Shown here: positions 31,801 through 42,790 of the stretch, one piece after another | How the letters are laid out: each line of letters opens with the position of its first letter | How positions within the stretch are numbered: position 1 is the stretch's first letter | Assembly: GCA_949126835.1 (NCBI GenBank) | Contig: CASBPS010000042.1 | Span: forward strand, 496,001 to 560,000 | Reading direction: 5' to 3' | DNA: 64,000 nt | Source: Anisus vortex | Lineage: Eukaryota; Mollusca; Gastropoda; Planorbidae | The notes under the pieces: model-generated | What the model saw: the letters and a program-made list of their open reading frames with translations, nothing else | What the model was told of the DNA's origin: nothing | Database searches by the model: none | Translations under genes and position numbers: made by a program

Positions 31801-32545
31801 CACAGAATAGGTATAAAACAGAATGCGCAATCGCATTATATTTCTGTTTTGGGCAGTAATACCGACGCCATACTAAGCTTATTTAAACGCAGCGGTCCTG
31901 GTTACACTCTATATTTATGCTTATTTAGCCTACAACGTCCTTTTCTTCAAATCTACAAGTTCGAACACCCAAAGCTAATATTTCAGGCAAAATGTGCATA
32001 AACGGTTGTGTAATAAACTACAACAATGATGCGAAAACGACTGATTATCGTAAAAAAGAGCATGTCAAACTGCATGGCTTTCCTGACTCCATAAAGGATA
32101 AACAACAGCATAAACAACCTCATATTAACTCATTATGAATTATATGCCTATTTCCCTTCATAATTTTAAAAGTTTATTTTGGTTTAAAAAGTATATATAT
32201 TTATGTACCGGTAGCCGCAGCAATTTAGTTACCGGTACCGAGCTACGTCTAAGCCATTTTTTTTTTCAAATCAGTACCGGGTAATAAAATATTTATACAT
32301 CATATTGGCCTAATCATATAATGTTCAAAACAAAATGGGTAATTAAGTCAAATTTATATAAAAGTAAGCCTATAATGAAAGATAATGTAGGCCCTATATA
32401 TATTGTATATATTTATGGCAGACGTAGATATCATTTCTCATTTTACTATAGTAGCGTCTCTAGCGACCGCTGCATTGCGGAAAATGGTAACTTTTAGTGA
32501 GTGCGTATATAGGGATTGTGCATTCTGTTCTATACCTATTCTGTG
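31801..32545 (+). mobile_element. P-element-like short transposon, copy 3
   Basis: Left end CACAGAATAGGTATAAAACA at 31801, right end ...TATACCTATTCTGTG at 32545; flanking 8-mers TATGTGTC and TATACGTC. About 97% like copy 2 by eye and at the equivalent site, so both derive from one insertion that was duplicated with its host unit. Confidence 0.85.
31992..32138 (+). pseudogene. THAP-like zinc-finger start inside P-like element
   Basis: Too short for a gene call but recognisable. MCINGCVINYNNDAKT, then YRKKEHVKLHGFPDSIKDK, and a stop 48 codons after the ATG. It aligns with the beginning of THAP domains: C-x3/4-C, N-x-Y, then V-x-x-H-x-F-P. TTTCAG directly precedes GCAAAATG, so the ATG may lie just after a splice acceptor. 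The rest of the domain (C-x2-H, AVPTIF) is missing. Copy 2 has the same frame broken at codon 18, and copy 1 retains only the second half (DAKTIDYR...VKLYDFPDS). Confidence 0.65.
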
Positions 32546-32859
32546 TATACGTCTTATAAACTTTGTAGCGGGAAATTTTTTTTAATTGCCAGGCAATGTT
32601 TAAATTGCCGAGCTCAACGTTTTAAAGTTTTAATTTGTATCGTATACGTCTTATAAACTATGTAGCGGGAAATTTTTATATTGCCGGGCAATGTTTAAAT
32701 TTGCCGGACCAACTTTTTAAAGTTTTAATTCATGTCGTATACGTTGTATAAACTATGATTCATATCGGTTTCAGTTGTTATTGTTTTTCCTGTTGAATTT
32801 AAAATTTAATTCTAAGTTTCCTTCCAAAGCAACAATAATTAAATAGCAAATAACACCAA

Positions 32860-32896
<37 letters not shown>

Positions 32897-33274
32897 TGCT
32901 CTACGACTAATGTTGTAGCAAAAAAATATATAAAACAATCATTTTCGAATTAACAGTACTTTTTAAAAGACATGTGAGTTCTGTTTTACAGAAAGAGTTT
33001 AATTACCCAATAAACTCACAAAATTCGATCATAGTGCTCATACTTTGAGCAAGAAATAAATAAAAAATTATTATTATTTGTTTTTCCTTTTTAGTTGTAT
33101 TTGTAATTGGTGTATAATAAAGTGTGCAAAACAAAAATAAATTTAAAAAATACTGACCACAAAAAAAAAACATACTACTTTATGTATGTTGCAAAAACAA
33201 AACTAAAAAACTATAATGTGTCAAGCATATTCTAAAAAAAAGCCCGTTCGAAGAATCGGGCACATAACGGCTTG

Positions 33275-33741
33275 TATATATATAAATCTCAAAAGGAATA
33301 TGTGGCTGGCTGGCTGGCTGGCTGGCTGGGTATGTACATACCGCATAATCTTTTTAAATACTGGACATAAAAACGTGAAATTTGCTACAAATATTCTTTG
33401 CGTTACGGCGGTGAACACTGTCAAGGTTTTAAAAAAATTAAAATGACCGCAGTGGTCAGTTTGGTCAAAAAACGCGAAAAAAACACAACTTTTGATTCAC
33501 ATTGTCTTTGCCAGTACAATTTTTTATAGTTTTTCGTCACAAAGTTAGAAAAAAAAAGGATGCGCTGAGATTATTTTTAGGACGTAATCAATCTTTGCTC
33601 ATCGATTTTATAGCAATGAAGGGACATTTTTGATTCATGTTTAAATTGACGTCATCAAACTATGTGCATGGATTTTTATCTCAATGATGGGAACACATTT
33701 TCTTCATGTTTAAATTGTCTACGTGCCGTAAACAACATAAA
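33275..33741 (+). repeat. Array unit 8, truncated
   Basis: Carries the shared start and the gamma interior as in unit 4 (ACACAACTTTTGATTCACAT, GTCTTTGCCAG), then stops at GTGCCGTAAACAACATAAAT. From 33,760 the dispersed repeat resumes. Confidence 0.8.
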
Positions 33742-34260
33742 TGTCTTTCTCTTATTATTTTAATAACAAAAACTTTAGACATATATTTAGTAAACATCAA
33801 AATGCTTCCTGTTTACGCCCCGTGTTGGGCGCTACAGCTCGGAACCCTGTTTAAACTTTAGACATATATTTAGTAAACATTAAATCAGATTCAGGTAGGA
33901 AATTTAGAGAAAAACAGAAAGAAAGACAAAACATACCAGAATTTCAGATTTTGAATTTTAATTAATCAAGTACTCGCTATCCAAACATTATTGCCCTCGA
34001 TTCTCGACCTCGTCCAAGTAGGAAAAATAAAATAAAATGCTCATTTATTTCATTAAGTTTTCTTTGTGTTTATTGTAATATCGAGCTTTGTTAATACCCA
34101 TGAAAGTATTATAATATGATAATAACGAAAGGGTTGGGTTAACACGCAGCGAAATTTATTTCTTATAGGCTAGTTATAGGAAATATTCTCTGGGGACGAG
34201 CTTAGTAGGATATGATAATTCTCCTAAGGATTAGTGTTTTAAATGATGTTACGGTACTGG
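33742..34260 (+). repeat. Dispersed flank block, partial copy
   Basis: TTTAGACATATATTTAGTAAACAT, GTTGGGCGCTACAGCTCGGA and ATTAAGTTTTCTTTGTGTTT match 40,900-41,220, with looser matches to 3,170-3,360. No gene. The sequence TTTAGTAAACAT occurs twice here (33,787; 33,868), a small internal duplication. Confidence 0.6.
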
Positions 34261-34533
34261 TTTCCCTGTTTACTCAGGCAACCCATTCCACGCTCGTATA
34301 TTACTCGTGAAGAAATTGTATTTATACGCATTTGTTCTCGTATAAGGGATAAAGAAAGTGTTTTTGTCTTTATGTTTTTCCAAGCATCGCATCAGGTTGT
34401 TATTGTGTTGCATTCCTAAATTATAATTTAATGCCTTATATATTATTACTATTTTATTCTTTGCCCTTCCGTCCTCTATTGTTTCTAGTCTTAGTAAATT
34501 AACTATTGGTGTTAATCTTGTAGTTATGAACAT
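34261..34533 (-). pseudogene. LINE reverse transcriptase C-terminal remnant
   Basis: Best-kept copy of the WNGLP LINE tail: the frame from 34,533 includes LLRLETIEDGRAKNKIVIIY, LMRCLEKHKDKNTFFIPYTR and FFTSNIRAWNGLPE, with a stop at 34,270. RT fingers and palm are absent, so it is 5'-truncated. The following AACATCATTTAAAACACTAAT 3' region is also seen after the decayed copies at 9,000, 45,550 and 54,080. The clade is not certain; the pattern fits CR1- or RTE-like tails. Confidence 0.75.
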
Positions 34534-34621
34534 TTACTAGTAATAAACCTTGCAATAGCCCTGCATTTAACATTATGGAAAAATATAATGAATATAAAAC
34601 AATCAATTTTTCCATTGATTT

Positions 34622-34623
<2 letters not shown>

Positions 34624-34678
<55 letters not shown>
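34624..34678. repeat. (TA)n microsatellite
   Basis: About 25 uninterrupted TA dinucleotides, then TTATATATATT. The open frame across it (34,575-34,793) is composition-driven. Confidence 0.98.
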
Positions 34679-34679
<1 letters not shown>

Positions 34680-35880
34680 TTAAAGTTTATTCACCATAAG
34701 TACATGTACAATGATAGTCAATTTCAATTCAATACAATAATTGCAAAAAAGAGAAGAAAAGTAAAGAAAAAGGATAGGAGACAATTATTTTAATTTTTTT
34801 TTTACAAATTAAAGGAATAGAAGACAACAAGGAAATGTGTAGTAACTGTTTATATGATTATGTCCCATATTTGGGTACAGTTAAAAATGGTTAATTAATT
34901 ATTTTTTTTCCAATAACATCAGAAGCACAAATATAAGGACAAAGCTATTTATGTCAATTTATATCATTAACATATAAAAAAAATTATTTTATAGCCTAAA
35001 AATAAAGGTAATAAGACATAACTTTAATTATTACAAGAGGGTTTTATTTGTTCATAATTTTCACGATTCTGTTCCTTATCCGGGTTACAAAAAAAAAGTA
35101 TAGCCAAATATCCTTTTTATTCTTAACAAAAATATAACAAGACGTCTAGTTTCATTAATATTAAAAATTAAAATATTTCAAAATAATATTAGCGGCAGTT
35201 TGGTTAGAGTGGTCGTTTATTAAGGTAGGTAGGATAACAAGCTCATGTTTAACAAATTATTTGAACGTTTACTTTTGAGGGAAATAACTCTTGTTCAACA
35301 AGTTGAGTTTAGCGACTTTCTTCGCTTATCTCTCCTGTCGGCTGGAGGACGCTGAGTCGGTCACTTGCATCTCCTTACTTTTTAAAATAGTATTACAAGT
35401 TTGAAAAGCTTATTTGAAACTGTGGGAAGACGGGTGTGTTTACTAGTAAACAAAAAAATAGGCACGGCTTGTCTACCTTCCCTCCCGTCACGGGACCAAG
35501 AGACAACTGGTCTTGCCCTGATGCCGTCTGTGTACTCGTGGCGGGAAAGGGAGTCGGGGCTGATATTTTTATACCGGAATATAACCAGTATAAGTACACA
35601 CAGTGTACAAAGAATAGTTTTTACCATGTTGAGAATAATTTTTGCCAATCATATCAAGTACATAATATACAGAAATTGTAATTACAAAATATTAGAAATG
35701 TTTGTTCATAGCATTTGGCTATAATAACACAAATAAAATAATGAAAGTTAAAATTGGTGCATATAAAAAACCAAGTTATGTCAAGAAAAAAAAGTAACAT
35801 TGCATGTTTAGAATACATTTTATGTTTTTATTAAGAAATGAAAACATACAGTTATATTCAAATTTTGAACCAAATACAGA
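34680..35880. other. AT-rich stretch with one GC-rich segment, no gene
   Basis: 35,320-35,600 is GC-rich and shares CTGATGCCGTCTGTGTACTC...GGGGCTGATATTTTTATACC with 15,985-16,025, so it is a piece of a dispersed element. Overlapping frames on both strands across 35,382-35,724 show no domain and are not supported as genes. GAGGGAAATAACTCTTG at 35,276 is the GGGAGATAAC-type motif. Confidence 0.45.
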
Positions 35881-37520
35881 AATTGTAAAGTTGGTTTAAG
35901 TTTCTCCTTAGTATGGGTCAGCCGTTGAAAGGCTTTATCTTGAAAAGGTGGGGACCCAGCACATGGATGAAAAGAAAATGGACGAATAATTTTTCATTGA
36001 AAAGCAATAAATGAACATTTAAAAACAGAATGATTTTCTGGTCGCCTGAACTTATTAATTTGTAAAGAAAATTACAATGATCTTAGATAATTGATTCGTG
36101 GGATTTAACAATTACATATCAATTTGTTTCAGCAAAGTGCTATTACTCTAAATAATATGTTTCGATTTCTACATAAGTTCCGGTGTAGGTTACAATGAAA
36201 TGTACAAAACTGTTTTGTTTTCTTATAGATATCTAAGCGCATATTAATATTAAACCCTGTTAAATTTAATCATTTTTAAACATATTAAAATCAAACCATT
36301 CTGAAAGGGTGATAATTAACGAGCGATACAAACTTCGCTCAATGCTGAATCAATCTCTATTTATCTATTTAATTTATATTGGCTTGTGTCCGACAGTACG
36401 ACTCATATTTCTTTTTAGTATTATATATGAACTGTGATTTGATAGCAGCTTTTAAGCAGCACTTGTGTTCTACGTTACTAAAGAGCACGTCTCACTAGAT
36501 CGCGTAAAAAAAAGGCGGCTGATCATTGTGCATCCCCAAATCCCCAAATATGCCGTAGCCACAATAACTGGTGAACGCTGCTCCAATCACACTGTGCTAT
36601 ATTTGGTCTGACGGGTACTTTAGTTTACATAAATCAGGACTTTGAATTACTTTTACGTCACAATTACACAGTAGACACATAGACTAAGTCAATTGTAGAA
36701 CAGTCTCTTATTTGTCTCTTAACCGACTTAGTTAAAGATTACCTAAATATAGGAATAATAAAAATAGCAGATGAGTTTAAACGGTTCACCCTCCCCACCC
36801 CCTACCACTGCCGGTAACATCAGCGCCCCTTAACATATTATCTTCGCCCGCTGCGGGGCGATAATCTTCCGTTGTGAACCTATGATTTAAGTAGAATTAA
36901 TTGAAGACTCGTGTATAAGACTTAGAAAATAGATTATCAACGAGGGCGGTAAGGAGTTATGGGAAGGGAGGGGTTGTTGAGGTTTCTTGGGACGGCAAAG
37001 GGGGGGGGGGGGCATTTAAGTAAAATTAAGCCTTGATAACTTTATTTAGATTAATCAGGTCCCATTTATTAATCAATAATTTAAAATGTAGATATTATTA
37101 TTTGTTTTTAAATCATTTAGCAGTAATTTTTAACTACATAAGTCGACACAAAAAGAAATCGACTGTTCCACAATTGACCAACATGTGTAGTGAGTTATTG
37201 CGATGAGAGAAACACATACCAACTAGAAATGTTACTATATTTAGACTTATCTCATGGAATAAGAAAAGGGGAGGGGTCGGTATTTATTACAGATAAAATG
37301 CGGCTTGCTGGTAAATATCTGCTATCATTTAATAAAACACTTACTACTGTGGGTGACTATATGTAGATGAACTAAGTAGATTACGTTTTCGATCTTAAAT
37401 AAATGTTTAGTTTTTAATGGCATTGTCAAAATGCATATTCAATTTATTAACAAACACAATCAGGACTACGAAGGGTCACGGCATTTAAGGTGACTGAGAA
37501 ACGCTGGCTTGAAGGATTTT
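35880..37520 (+). repeat. Body of copy G of the dispersed repeat
   Basis: Collinear with 43,660-45,075 and in part with 59,560-60,720 and 7,960-8,990. Shared strings include GATAATTAACGAGCGATACA, TTGGTCTGACGGGTACTTTA, CCGTTGTGAACCTATGATTT, GTTACTATATTTAGACTTAT and AACACAATCAGGACTACGAA. A 14-base G run ends at 37,013. No gene. Confidence 0.75.
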
Positions 37521-38505
37521 TGTTGCATGCGGTATGAAGGAGTCGAGATACAGAGTTGATTTTTGGTACACAGCCTTCTATCAACATAAAAATAACTCTG
37601 AAATAACAATTTTTGACCTATCGTACCCGTGGGGGTGGGGTCAGAATGTCCAATATATTGGACGCCATGAACGCCAGGATCCATTTTGTCCTCATCAGAC
37701 GAAATAGAAAAATAGTTTTATTTTCAGTAGTCTCTAAAGTATAATCATAATTTGACTACATATATTGAAACCTTTTATAATTAGCTATCAAAAACATGTA
37801 AATATAGCATGTATCAGTTTGTAAAGGATAAATATTATAATAAAAGGTGAGAAAAATTAGCTCAGTCGATAAAGTAAAATATAAAAAAAATGTTTTTTTA
37901 GTTCATTGCATGTTTTTTTGTTACATTTACATTACATTTTTATATATAATGTTTCTTTTGAGCTTTGTACAATATAATACAATACAAATTCTTCTCCTCT
38001 GTCATTCTATTTCATACCAAGATACATACTACTTTTTTTTTCTATTCTACCTATACACAGTAACGGTCCTCTTATGCATGACGTCAAATAGTTTGGACAT
38101 TCCAATAAAAAGTACTTTCTCCTTGTATGCATGGTGTCCAATTTATTGGACATGGCACTAAAAATAACTCTGACTTATAAATATCAAAATATATACGCTA
38201 GGATCTGTTTAGTTATGTAGCTGTAACATAAATACACACTTCCATTGGATTTTTAAAATACTAGAAGTATTGTGTTGAGTACAAAAAAATAAAATTATGT
38301 CCCTTACCCCCTAAAGGCTTCGAACGTCTTCCATTGTAATTGTTTTTGAAAAAAAAAAGTAGTCAAGAGTACCGGCTCTTAGTTATTTAAAAACACGGTC
38401 CATATAAACATTAAGACACAGAACAAAATATCTTTTGCATAAAGCAAAAGGTATGAGAATACAAAAATTCGAAAAAGTGTCCAATATATTGGACGCTATG
38501 CAACA
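37521..38505. mobile_element. 985-bp insertion with a recurring 16-bp palindrome
   Basis: Absent from the related copies at 45,060-45,090 and 53,790-53,820, where the sequence runs straight through. Ends TGTTGCATGCGG and (inverted) TGTTGCATAGCG form a short terminal repeat; flanks AAGGATTTT and AAGGGTATG could be a worn 9-bp duplication. GTCCAATATATTGGAC occurs at 37,648-37,663 and 38,479-38,494, with a one-base variant at 38,136-38,151; AAAAATAACTCTGA occurs at 37,588 and 38,161. Two small frames (37,466-37,684 minus, 37,847-38,161 plus) have no domain. Unclassified non-autonomous DNA element. Confidence 0.6.
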
Positions 38506-39655
38506 AAGGGTATGTAATAAATAATATTTATTTTCTGTTTGTTAATTTTGCCTTTTGAATGCGAAGCCAAACAGACTCCTAAGCAGATTTAAACTTAACA
38601 TAAACATAAATTGAATCGAATTATTCCTTCCACATATAATGTTAGACTGATCTATCTGGTTTGTGGCTATGTTTGCAAACAAGAAATAGTACTGTTATAA
38701 GTTACATGCGCTCCTTCTTTACTGAAGATGATTGCGTCCTCCCTTTCCTTTGTTTGAGTCTAGTCTTCTAATTCAATAAGCATAGTGTTTTAAATGATTT
38801 TAAGTTACAAGTTTTCATGGTTTGTTCAGATAACTGATAATTTGTCAGGTGCCAATCGGGAAGAAAGAGTACTGATATGCTTTTTTTTCTGCCATATTTG
38901 ATACGAAAGTGTTATTATAGTTCTGTTAATCTGAACATTGTAATATATTGTTGATATGTAGCTTGTGGAATGAAATAAAATGTATTCCCTTACATCTTTT
39001 CATACTCGCCGAACAACCAGTAACGCAATACACATACATGGTTTGAACTGATAGGACCGGAAATGTTGGCACACTATCAATGTTTTGATTCACAATGCAT
39101 CTTGATATTTTTCAATAAAAACGTACACAGCTATGTATGGAAATGTCATGTTACAATTAATCGGACTCTTAACGGCGTAATTCCAGCAGTGGGTGGGGGA
39201 AGGGAGGCGGTGAGCATACTTTTGTTAATCGAGGGCGGTAAACAGGATTGGAAGGCGGTCAGGAAAGTTTACATTAGTAATCTATGACAAGTAAACATTG
39301 TTAAGTGACTTTTTTTTCCATAACTAAAGCCTTTGTAATGAGGCTGTTCAAAAAATTTAGATAGAATTAAAGATGATATACAATTAAATGAAGTAAATGC
39401 GTACCAATGAAAACATCCTAGTAGTAAAAAAAGTGTTTTAAAAATGTCATTTACAATTAAAAAACATTAAGTATTTATATTACTGTTTTATTTATTTTTT
39501 CTTCATTTGAAAATTGGTATAAGTTTAGACATTTTTGTATTAGTTTTGAATTTAAATTTTGTAGTAAAAAGAGTCATTAACTATTAATAAAGCCTTACGT
39601 CATAAAAAGGCATATTACCTCCCTTGATTATATTTTGAGTTGACTCCAGATGTCT
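38506..39655 (-). repeat. Right part and right inverted arm, copy G
   Basis: After the LINE remnant (38,790-39,000, minus) comes TAATCGGACTCTTAACGGCG (39,157), then AAAGCCTTTGTAATGAGGCTG (39,329), AAGTAAATGCGTACCAATGA, CCTTACGTCATAAAAAGGC, TATTACCTCCCTTGAT and the outer CTCCAGATGTCT ending at 39,655. No clear left arm nearby; 20,795 is a weak candidate. The frame 39,063-39,287 is incidental. Confidence 0.7.
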
Positions 39656-40340
39656 AAATATAGATTCAATTATCTTCAAAAGGAATTATTGCTTTTTTTT
39701 TACTTACTTACTTTAGTCTTTATTGCTCCAAACTGCTTACTATTAAACATTACCTCCACCATCACCTTAGATTTTCCCGTATGCTGTTAACAGTTTCAGT
39801 CAAACCTCGGTTTGCTTTTACTTCTGTTTGACTTCTGTGCCTAGTCCTGTTCAGACCAACTCGAGAATCCCCGTTGTTCCGTTGGCACTCTTGTAGTAAT
39901 CCTCCATGCATTAAGCCATGCATTGACTGTATGAACATGTTCTTTCTACAAGTTCAAGCGTCCATAAGATACCCACACAAATGTAAATTTCCTACTAGAA
40001 TAACACCAATACCTATGAATAGCTAGGTCAAAAGCCGGTAATGAAAAGAAATGCTTGAGAAACATACTTTGAATATCCTACCTAGAACACATGACTAATG
40101 AGTAATGTCTGGGACAGAATATCCTCAATAGTGGGCTTTCAAAGAACAATTAGGGAAACAATCATGCCGAGCAAGCTGACATTTTTCTGTCATATGTTGC
40201 GGCATAATAATCTGCCAAAAACATTCCTCTAAAATATTGTAGAAGAATGACTTCAGAGAGACTGACAGTTGAAACATAGGCGAAAATTAAAAAATAAAAG
40301 ATGACTGCTGAGGTGTCCCTTTGCCGCCCCCACCCCAAAG
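39656..40340 (+). repeat. Outer flank of copy G with LINE tail remnant
   Basis: 39,710-39,850 matches 18,845-18,990. 40,140-40,340 is the decayed counterpart of 19,076-19,280: KLTFFCHMLRHNNLPKTF corresponds to the KL.WFGHV.R.N.L.KT motif of LINE tails. The minus-strand frame 40,162-40,347 is a shadow of this. Confidence 0.6.
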
Positions 40341-42790
40341 ACCACAACGGTAAAAGGTATGATGATGGTTGTTAGTGCTTATAATTATTTGTTATTATTG
40401 GTAGCGTGGTAATTTGTATAAGCAACTTAACATTTTATTTAGATCCAACTGAATGTATTTTATTCAGCATATCAAACGTAGACTTGAGAAATGATCAAGT
40501 GACAATTGTAGTTTCTGCTTACTTCAACTTTATTCAAAAACGTAAGACACAGAAATAGATATATTCTTCCATGAATAAAAAAAGTTAGGAATTGTAGTAT
40601 GAAATACATTTTTTACGATACTTGTGAATTCCTTATAAGTCACTTCCTTTGTTTATTGCCCAAAAGTTGTGGAAATTTGGATCCGATTGCGAATAAGTGA
40701 AGTACCAACATTTTACGTATAGTAAAATATTATTCAAAATACATAAAGTCTCCAAGCCTAATAAACACGAGTCATCATTGTTATAAAAATTGTTTTTTAC
40801 CATAAAGTAATAAACCGACTTCCATTATTAATAAAAGAATGATATATGTCACCTAGGGCGAACTTTATCTTCTACATCATTGTCTACATCGAAATGATTA
40901 CTGTTTAGAATAAAACCAAATTAGTTTAACCCCGGTGATGGGCGCTACAACTCGGAACCTTGCTTAAACTTTAGACATATACAAAGAAAACATTAAATCA
41001 GGTTCAAATAGGAATTTAAGAGAAAAAAAACAACACAGAAACAGAAAAAAATTAAAAAAACATACCAGAATTTTAGATTTTGAATTTTAATTATTCGAGT
41101 ATTCTCCATCTAAACAATATCGACTTGATTCTCAAATTCGTCCAAGTAGGAAAAGTAAAATTAAATGTTCATTTATTTCATTAAGTTTTCTTTGTGTTTA
41201 TGCTAATATCGAGCTATGTTTACCTTTTTTTTTAATACCCATGAAATTATTATAATATGATAATAACAAAATAGTTAATACACAGCGAAATTAAAATGTA
41301 TTTTCTTTATTTCGAATAGGAAATATTCTCTTAGAGCTACATCATTTCAGAGCAGCGATTCAAATACAGAAAAGTAAATGTGATTGCTTAAAACTGACCA
41401 TTGCGTTACTTTAAACAAAATAATAATCATGTAGTCAGTTTAAACAAACTCTTACATTTCATAAAAATTAGTCATAAAATAAATTTGTTAAAATTATAGA
41501 ATACTTCCTTAACATTGATTAACATGAAAGACGCCATTTAAAGACATAAGCTTAGATTTGGTTTCTTACAAGTGACACTTAAAATAAATTATACGTTTTC
41601 AAAATTAATGTTATTAATGTTTTGCCTTTTAAAATAATTGCATGTTGGTCGTGAATTTAGTAGGCTTACTCGGAACTGCAAAGTAACTGTAGGCTTACCC
41701 CGAACTGCCAAGTAACTACTACAGCATCCTACGCAACTTTAAAGACTGAGAAAAAATACAAGGAATAAAACTGAAACAAAACGTTCACATCTAATAGACT
41801 AGAGTTGCCGTTCTTTTAATATTTAATTTCACCATTTGAAAGCAAAGCGTGCACAATTTTTTTTTTCTAATTCACAAAACGTAAAAATACATAATGTGAT
41901 GTAAATTGAAATGTTTAAACATTAAATGCCATAATTATAACATGAGAAGAAAAACGTTGCAAACTTTCAAATGATATATTGAATCACAATACTAAAATAA
42001 CATATTTTTAATAATAATTATTTTTTAAATATTGATAGTTTCCATTACATTCTGCATTATCAGTTATCAGAGCACTCTTTGCGTAAATTAAAGAGGCAGT
42101 TGTATGGGTGAGTAAGGTAAATATCAACTAGATTAAAGATAGAGGTCTTTAGACGCTTTTTAAAAGACTCTTTTCTAACAGAATCTCTCAGATGTTCCAT
42201 ATAGAAGGCGTCACAGATTCAAACGAAAGTGTGTAGAGATATAAAGTTTTAACAAAGTTATATTATAATATACTTTTTATACTTATATTATAAGGTTTAT
42301 GTTCTTTTTATTTTTCAAAATACTTTTATAGACCTCTGTGTAGACTTGGTTAGACAGTGGTTCGATGTTCTACAGTATTTCTTTAAAAAAAAGTGAGTAA
42401 ACATGATATAAAAAGAAGTTTACCGTGTGCAGTTGGAGGGCACAATTAAAATGATAAAGTTAAAACTGACTTACAATGAGAACTTTGCATGTAAAGTAAT
42501 TGTTATATTCTAGTATGACGTCAAACTATGTTTGAACAATGATACATTTACTTGCCGTCTCCATTGAAATGTTTTAATATATATTTTACATTAAAAGTAA
42601 ATCAAAGGGGACATTTTTTTATTATTTATAATAGTTTCTTTTGTGATTTAGATTTTTTTAAACAATTATACTGAGTTATATACACTAGATAAGAAATACT
42701 ACAAGGCCTTAGTAAATGACATATAATATACTATTTTGTAAAAAAAAATTTGTTTTCATAAAATTCCAGCTTCCTTATTATTATTTTTTT
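40341..42790 (+). repeat. Mosaic of flank blocks, no gene
   Basis: 40,800-41,220 matches 3,050-3,360 and 33,800-34,080. 41,510-41,720 matches 13,660-13,840 and 48,110-48,300. 42,130-42,250 matches 4,000-4,080 (AGAAGGCGTCACAGATTCAA). GTAGGCTTACTCGGAACTGC is tandemly duplicated at 41,661-41,715. No coding sequence is supported. Confidence 0.6.

Larger units (their letters stand above)
31205..33274 (+). repeat. Array unit 7 (type alpha, carries P-like insertion)
   Basis: Near-identical to unit 1, with the P-like element at the same internal offset (about 590-610 bp). A pure A run of about 30 bases lies at 32,863-32,893. It ends with hairpin GCCCGTTCGAAGAATCGGGC at 33,242-33,261. Confidence 0.85.
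21076..33741 (+). repeat. Head-to-tail array of eight 1.5-2.1 kb units
   Basis: Unit starts (TATATATATAAATCTCAAAA) are at about 21,076, 23,150, 24,726, 26,291, 28,242, 29,724, 31,205 and 33,275. Lengths are 2.07, 1.58, 1.57, 1.95, 1.48, 1.48, 2.07 and 0.47 kb; the last is cut at 33,741. Every unit opens with a GGCT microsatellite, GTATGTACATAC, TTTGCGTTACGGCGGTGAAC and TGACCGCAGTGGTCA, and seven end in a hairpin followed by ACATAACGGCTTG or a close variant. Units 2/3, 5/6 and 1/7 are near-identical pairs. Conserved ends, a 3' stem-loop, an internal microsatellite and minisatellite, and tandem units fit Helentron-associated (HINE / mollusc 'pearl'-like) elements; that class is inferred. Confidence 0.85.

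Noticed and set aside
35382..35724. Four overlapping frames on both strands as a gene
   Set aside because: They share a GC-rich dispersed segment, disagree in strand and frame, and show no domain.
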